A stretch of DNA of 41,619 nucleotides from a virus. The stretch covers positions 1 to 41,619 of IMG/VR virus record IMGVR_UViG_3300027754_000190; one strand, 5' to 3'. Each line of letters starts with the position of its first letter. Within the stretch, counting starts at the first letter, position 1. Of the stretch, positions 38,889 through 41,619 are shown piece by piece. The notes below the pieces were generated by a model. That model was not told where the DNA came from. It was given only the letters and a program-made list of their open reading frames with translations, and did no database searches. Position numbers and translations under genes: made by a program.

Positions 38889-39076
38889 GTGAATGTCTTA
38901 AACAATAACGCCAAGGCTTGTTTTACCTCAGCCTGATAGTTGGTCAGCACCACCATGCCCACTCCCAACGCTGCGGTTGGAAAACTTTTTGTGGTGGCAG
39001 AAGGCGCCGGTGCCGCAGGCGGTGCCGCTTTTGGCCTGTGAACTGCTCTTTTAGTTGCTACGATGTTTTTAGTCAA
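38885..39076 (-). CDS. Small protein with one hydrophobic helix, 63 aa
   Basis: Basic, Ala/Pro-rich N-terminal half (RPKAAPPAAPAPSATTKSF), then a hydrophobic stretch (AALGVGMVVLTNY). The only sensible start is a TTG at 39076, with GGTGGGGG upstream as a loose ribosome binding site. Overlaps the sensor gene by 4 bases (ATGA), which supports translation, but the call remains uncertain. Confidence 0.45.
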   Translation of the reverse strand: MTKNIVATKRAVHRPKAAPPAAPAPSATTKSFPTAALGVGMVVLTNYQAEVKQALALLFKTFT

Positions 39077-39106
39077 AATAAACCCCCACCAATATTTAGT
39101 GAGGGT
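39074..39106 (-). terminator. Terminator hairpin carrying a CTAAATAT late box in its loop
   Basis: On the minus strand: ACCCTCAC stem, loop TAAATATTG, GTGGGGGT stem (one G-U pair), then TTATTTT. It ends the gene at 39127-39471. CTAAATAT (39092-39099) spans the loop and would start transcription of the next gene, whose TTG start lies in the T-rich tract. Confidence 0.75.
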
Positions 39107-39126
39107 GTTATTTTAAATCTAGTAGG

Positions 39127-39471
39127 TTATTGTGGGGATTTCTTGGCGCGTGGCTTGGCCGGCGCTTTGGCTGCTGGTGCTTTGGCAGCGGGCTTCTTAG
39201 CAAAAGTGCGTTTCTTCTTTTCGGCTGCTGCTGCTGGCGTGGGTTCTGGTCCCAACTTCACAAGCGGTGGCTCGGGCACATACGGGATTGGTGTCATCTC
39301 AGGTTGCGGAGCTGGTTCCAATTTGTGGGATGCTTGAGGAACTGGGACGGGCCATCCAGGATGCCCGGGATGGTGTGTGGTAGAACTAGGTGGTTCTACT
39401 TTGTATGGTGCCTGTGCGGAATTGGTTTCGGGTTTCTTTCCGGTAAAGAATTCGACGATTTTCTTGAACAT
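39127..39471 (-). CDS. Proline-rich phage protein with Lys/Ala-rich tail, 114 aa
   Basis: N-terminal amphipathic FKKIVEFFTGKKPE, then a long Pro/Glu-rich, probably disordered middle, and a basic tail of KKPAAKAPAAKAPAKPRAKK type ending SPQ. The tail is like histone H1-type or DNA-binding tails and like the tail of the sensor protein nearby. I believe similar MFKKI-type proteins exist in marine T4-like phages. AGGAG 8 bases upstream; an exact TATAAATA lies 17 bases before the ATG. Confidence 0.6.
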   Translation of the reverse strand: MFKKIVEFFTGKKPETNSAQAPYKVEPPSSTTHHPGHPGWPVPVPQASHKLEPAPQPEMTPIPYVPEPPLVKLGPEPTPAAAAEKKKRTFAKKPAAKAPAAKAPAKPRAKKSPQ

Positions 39472-39488
39472 GAGTGTCTCCTATGCTT

Positions 39489-39496
39489 TATTTATA
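39489..39496 (-). promoter_or_regulatory. T4 late promoter TATAAATA
   Basis: Exact consensus octamer on the minus strand, 17 bases before the start at 39471, with AGGAG between. The strongest single sign of T4-type late transcription in this window. Confidence 0.7.
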
Positions 39497-39567
39497 ACCA
39501 AGCACATTTTGGCAAAAAAATCTCGCAGAAAACCCCGTAAATTGCTGCACTGCCGCAATTTGTCATA

Positions 39568-39606
39568 TATAATAGCACATAGGATGCTGCACAGGGCGGG
39601 TCCTAT
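39568..39606 (+). promoter_or_regulatory. TATAAT box and 5' stem-loop before the phasin-like gene
   Basis: TATATAAT ends at 39573 with no clear -35. ATAGGA (39579-39584) / TCCTAT (39601-39606) forms a perfect 6-bp stem starting 5 bases after the box, so again a 5'-terminal hairpin. Confidence 0.5.
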
Positions 39607-39634
39607 AAATTGCTTGCTTAATTAAGGAGAAACC

Positions 39635-39916
39635 ATGTTTACAGCAGACACCATGATCGACACCGTTCAAAACGGTAAAAAACAATTCGTCAAGACTTTC
39701 GTCACCAACGAGCACATCGCCGAGTCCATGAATCATTTCATCGACACACAGGCCGACTACACCAAAAAGGCCATGAAAGCCACCACAGATGCAGCCACAG
39801 AAATCATGCAAGAAACCATCAAGGTCATGCGTGAAACTGCCAAGTTTGACTACGCTAAGTTTGGCGAAGGTATCATGAAAGCATATCAGGCCACAGGAAA
39901 GGCCAAAGGAGCCTAA
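39635..39916 (+). CDS. Phasin-like helical protein, 93 aa
   Basis: All-helical and amphipathic: QNGKKQFVKTFVTNEHIAES, FIDTQADYTKKAMKATTDAA, then ETIKVMRETAKFDYAKFG. The pattern (FVxTQxxYTKxAxxA) resembles short phasins, which coat polyhydroxyalkanoate granules in Betaproteobacteria, but such sequences are easy to match by chance. AAGGAG precedes the start. An alternative is a generic coiled-coil phage protein. Confidence 0.55.
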   Translation: MFTADTMIDTVQNGKKQFVKTFVTNEHIAESMNHFIDTQADYTKKAMKATTDAATEIMQETIKVMRETAKFDYAKFGEGIMKAYQATGKAKGA

Positions 39917-39917
39917 C

Positions 39918-40082
39918 ATGTTCAAAAGATTCTTGAGTTGGTTCACAGCACCACAGCACTACGGAACCAGACTGGAGCAGTACATCTTGTCACACAATCC
40001 TACCAGTACCACACAGGTGGAAGCATTGGAGCGAAAGTTTGAGCTGATGTATTCGGCCCGCAACAAGAGCTGGATGGTATGA
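39918..40082 (+). CDS. Hypothetical small protein, 54 aa
   Basis: Begins MFKRFLSWFTAPQHYGTRLE one base after the phasin-like stop. The VEALERKFELMYSARNKSW C-terminus is helical. AAAGGAG upstream. Not recognised. It shares an MFK-hydrophobic start with the protein at 39471 but nothing more. Confidence 0.55.
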   Translation: MFKRFLSWFTAPQHYGTRLEQYILSHNPTSTTQVEALERKFELMYSARNKSWMV

Positions 40083-40213
40083 AAATATTAAAATCCATTT
40101 ATAATTTTCTAGGCCAAATGGCTCGTGCTCATGCTGCTGCAAATCTGGCACGATCTGGTGATCATAGGGCTGCAAAAAGACTTATGATGGAAGATTTCCG
40201 GGGTTGGATTTAA
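40079..40213 (+). CDS. Hypothetical basic protein, 44 aa
   Basis: ATGA overlap with the previous stop. Short helical protein (ARAHAAANLARSGDHRAAKR) with a basic face and a C-terminal MEDFRGWI. Not recognised. Terminates 27 bases before the terminator hairpin. Confidence 0.5.
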   Translation: MKILKSIYNFLGQMARAHAAANLARSGDHRAAKRLMMEDFRGWI

Positions 40214-40231
40214 CCAATTAGAATTTTCTGG

Positions 40232-40260
40232 TTGACCACAAATCCGGTCCGTGCTATAAT
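40232..40260 (+). promoter_or_regulatory. Sigma70 early promoter inside a terminator hairpin
   Basis: TTGACC, 17-bp spacer ending in TGC, TATAAT. The spacer contains the left arm and the loop contains the -10 of the hairpin at 40240-40278. Confidence 0.85.
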
Positions 40261-40283
40261 ACAGCATAGACCGGATTTTTTTT
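40240..40283 (+). terminator. Terminator hairpin enclosing a -10 box
   Basis: AAATCCGGTC (40240-40249) / GACCGGATTT (40269-40278), perfect 10-bp stem, with a further TGCT/AGCA pairing in the loop, then eight Ts. RNA from upstream would terminate; RNA started at the internal promoter (about 40267) lacks the left arm and would not. Confidence 0.82.
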
Positions 40284-40451
40284 ATGAGCAATGCAATGAC
40301 ACCAACTAGTTTTGTGATCCAATTGCCTCGACAGCGCAGACGCGCTGTGGAGTTGTATTCACGCGACACCCCATTCCGCGGTCGTGCTGAACAGAGCAAA
40401 ATCCAATATCGTCGCCGTCCCAAGCACATCAAACAAAAGTTTGAAGAATAA
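40284..40451 (+). CDS. Small very basic protein, 55 aa
   Basis: MSNAMTPTSFVIQLPRQRRR followed by RRRPKHIKQKFEE. About a quarter of residues are Arg/Lys, suggesting nucleic-acid or ribosome/RNA-polymerase binding. The ATG directly follows the terminator T-run and has no ribosome binding site, so the leader would be only about 17 bases. Not recognised; another start at 40296 is possible. Confidence 0.55.
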   Translation: MSNAMTPTSFVIQLPRQRRRAVELYSRDTPFRGRAEQSKIQYRRRPKHIKQKFEE

Positions 40452-40462
40452 CTGTATTTTTC

Positions 40463-40474
40463 CAACTCAAGTTG
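40463..40474 (+). promoter_or_regulatory. Dyad CAACT-CA-AGTTG upstream of early promoter
   Basis: Extends to CCAACT/AGTTGG. It begins 22 bp before the -35 at 40485, as at 15697, and the stretch between dyad and -35 is also conserved (AGTTGGTAAATTCGGTTG here, AGTTGGTAAAATCGGTTG there). Confidence 0.6.
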
Positions 40475-40484
40475 GTAAATTCGG

Positions 40485-40513
40485 TTGATTGGAAATTGCC
40501 CATTTGCTATAAT
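40485..40513 (+). promoter_or_regulatory. Sigma70 early promoter
   Basis: TTGATT, 17-bp spacer with GCCC and a terminal TGC, TATAAT, then ACACACAT. Confidence 0.82.
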
Positions 40514-40537
40514 ACACACATACGCAGAAAGGAGCCG

Positions 40538-40738
40538 ATGATGACTATGGTAGCAAAGATGACAGACGGCCGCATGGTCGAAGTGGTGCGGGTTGCTGAC
40601 ACCGTGGGCTTCAGTTCGGATCGTGGGTGGGTGATGATCTGCTTTGACTTTGAGAAGGCTGATCGCAAGCGCGAACACTTCAAGTGGGTTCCTGCTGAGA
40701 CCCGATTTGATTGGGTTAGAGAATTTGTTTTTGTTTAA
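40538..40738 (+). CDS. Hypothetical early protein, 66 aa
   Basis: Beta-rich small domain (MTDGRMVEVVRVADTVGFSS, GWVMICFDFEKADR, HFKWVPAETRFDWV), possibly a small barrel. AAAGGAG precedes ATGATG; either ATG (40538 or 40541) fits. An in-frame extension upstream would cross the promoter and is discarded. Not recognised. Confidence 0.6.
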   Translation: MMTMVAKMTDGRMVEVVRVADTVGFSSDRGWVMICFDFEKADRKREHFKWVPAETRFDWVREFVFV

Positions 40739-40753
40739 CGCAAGGAGATAATC

Positions 40754-41002
40754 ATGGCAATCGTTTGGAATGTTCAAGTATACCGGGTCAATCCCGAGAC
40801 TGCTCGCCCTGACTTCTACAAGGTGCTGAGCGAGCGAGAGTTCGCGGTCGATCTCGAAGCATATCCAGGAGCGGCCGAAGAAGAGGCATATGGATATGCG
40901 GCAGTTTACAATCGACAGCACTACTACAATTACCCTGATACTCCTACAGGCTTTGCCTTTGTGACAGGACAGATCGACACTGAGACTGGAGAGAATCTAT
41001 GA
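40754..41002 (+). CDS. Hypothetical early protein, 82 aa
   Basis: MAIVWNVQVYRVNPETARPD, then an acidic/aromatic region with Tyr-rich AYGYAAVYNRQHYYNYPDTP. No family recognised. AAGGAGA ribosome binding site; four-base overlap with the next gene. Confidence 0.6.
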   Translation: MAIVWNVQVYRVNPETARPDFYKVLSEREFAVDLEAYPGAAEEEAYGYAAVYNRQHYYNYPDTPTGFAFVTGQIDTETGENL

Positions 41003-41268
41003 ACGAACGAATTGATCAACTGTGGGGCCAGGCCTTGGATCAGGCAGTGCCTGAAACATATACCCAACTGAGTCACAGCCAAGTGCTCAAAGTCAAACAG
41101 GTGTTCGCTGAGTTGATTGTTCGGGAATGTGCTGACTTGTTTGTAGATCGGCGTTATATGGTTCTAAACCCGCTTGAGCCATTTGCTTATGAACGAGTTC
41201 GTGTGTTGAAAGAACATGACAAAGATACGGTTAAAAAGATTAAACAACATTTCGGAGTTGAACTATGA
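40999..41268 (+). CDS. HFGVE-family small protein, 89 aa
   Basis: Begins MNERIDQLWGQALDQ, core VFAELIVRECADLFVDRRYM, ends KIKQHFGVEL. Four-base overlaps with both neighbours. Its direct downstream neighbour is another copy, an apparent tandem duplication. Confidence 0.68.
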   Translation: MNERIDQLWGQALDQAVPETYTQLSHSQVLKVKQVFAELIVRECADLFVDRRYMVLNPLEPFAYERVRVLKEHDKDTVKKIKQHFGVEL

Positions 41269-41465
41269 ACGAACGAATTAAAGAACTTGCTGAAGAATCC
41301 TACAATGAGTTTTATAATATTCATATAGATTTAGAAAAGTTCGCCCAGTTGATTGTTCAGGAATGTATTGATCTGATCAGTCCATATACTGTTAGCATGA
41401 ACAGACCCGGTGAAGAATACCTACATCCTATTCTAGAGATTAGAAAACATTTTGGAGTTGAATAA
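41265..41465 (+). CDS. HFGVE-family small protein, 66 aa
   Basis: MNERIKELAEESYNEF, core LEKFAQLIVQECIDLI and final IRKHFGVE. Adjacent to and overlapping the previous paralogue by 4 bases. Same MNERI start, but a shorter linker between core and signature. Confidence 0.68.
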   Translation: MNERIKELAEESYNEFYNIHIDLEKFAQLIVQECIDLISPYTVSMNRPGEEYLHPILEIRKHFGVE

Positions 41466-41472
41466 TCACACC

Positions 41473-41619
41473 ATGCACTACCTGATCAAAGCCTCCGTCT
41501 ATTACCGTAATCGCGCCCCGGGCTGGGTGGCGGTGCTGCACGGCTATCCTTGGCACCACACCGGCCCAACTGCCAAACGGGATGCTGAGGCAGCGGTTGA
41601 CCGGGCCTGCCACCCTGTG
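41473..41619 (+). CDS. Partial hypothetical protein, cut by the window end
   Basis: 49 codons are visible, starting MHYLIKASVYYRNRAPGWVA and continuing with GYPWHHTGPTAKRDAEAAVD. No stop before the edge. Looks like a small alpha/beta protein; not recognised. There is little sign of a ribosome binding site, so the start is provisional. Confidence 0.45.
   Translation, partial: MHYLIKASVYYRNRAPGWVAVLHGYPWHHTGPTAKRDAEAAVDRACHPV

Noticed and set aside
40109-40921. 270-aa reading frame on the minus strand
   Set aside because: Runs antisense through four small plus-strand genes, a terminator and two promoters; no start signal.
1-41619. CRISPR array, integrase, transposase or attachment site
   Set aside because: No regularly spaced repeats, no recombinase motifs and no tRNA-like integration target seen; the PD-(D/E)XK protein is not accompanied by Cas genes.

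Overview
The window looks like part of the genome of a large T4-like (contractile-tailed) bacteriophage, probably from an aquatic sample. The evidence is the mix of gene types. There are virion genes: a beta-helix tailspike with the N-terminal module common in T4-like marine phages, a PAAR spike-tip protein and a prohead/scaffold-like block. There are replication and repair genes: class Ia ribonucleotide reductase with glutaredoxin, ATP-dependent DNA ligase, a RecB-like exonuclease and a UV-damage endonuclease. Dozens of small tightly packed phage ORFs and T4-type TATAAATA boxes complete the picture. Host-type sigma70 promoters and a porin resembling those of Burkholderiales suggest a betaproteobacterial host; this is inference. 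I see no tRNA, rRNA, CRISPR, integrase or insertion sequence. Both ends cut through phage sequence.

Layout. (1) 1-7644, rightward: virion and late genes, with an inserted iscU-iscA pair, a glycosyltransferase-like gene, a PD-(D/E)XK exonuclease and the tailspike. (2) 7647-11305: nrdA-nrdB-glutaredoxin. (3) 11328-13999: a small conserved protein, PAAR protein and a 697-residue structural-type protein. (4) 14044-15065: a self-contained porin gene with a sigma70 promoter, a late-type box and a terminator. (5) 15117-24829: a dense early-type operon of small proteins headed by a series of near-identical sigma70 promoters. It includes DNA ligase, an MBD4-like DNA glycosylase, an SGNH hydrolase, an HExxH protein and repeated members of an 'HFGVE' small-protein family. 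(6) 24832-29326: a structured leader, a large membrane protein, then clpX, hsp20 and clpS. (7) 29316-36721, mixed strands: a metallophosphoesterase, a second glycosyltransferase-like gene, a UDP-glucose dehydrogenase-type enzyme, a 2OG oxygenase, an amidinotransferase, uvsE and a second SGNH protein. (8) 36718-39471, leftward: a membrane/envelope cluster that includes an orphan chemoreceptor-like sensor domain and a DUF4337-like protein. (9) 39635-41619, rightward: a phasin-like protein and further small early genes, including two more HFGVE paralogues.

The genes suggest several linked themes. Nucleotide supply (NrdAB-Grx) needs iron, and IscU/IscA could support iron-sulfur supply. ClpX, ClpS and Hsp20 would let the phage redirect host ClpP proteolysis and protein folding. 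The porin and the minus-strand membrane cluster would remodel the envelope. The UDP-sugar/oxygenase/amidinotransferase/SGNH group looks like a surface-sugar or small-molecule modification pathway. The regulatory DNA is unusually legible: eleven sigma70-type promoters all have a 17-bp spacer, a conserved dyad lies a fixed distance upstream of some of them, late-type boxes precede virion genes, and several hairpins place a -10 or late box inside a terminator loop.
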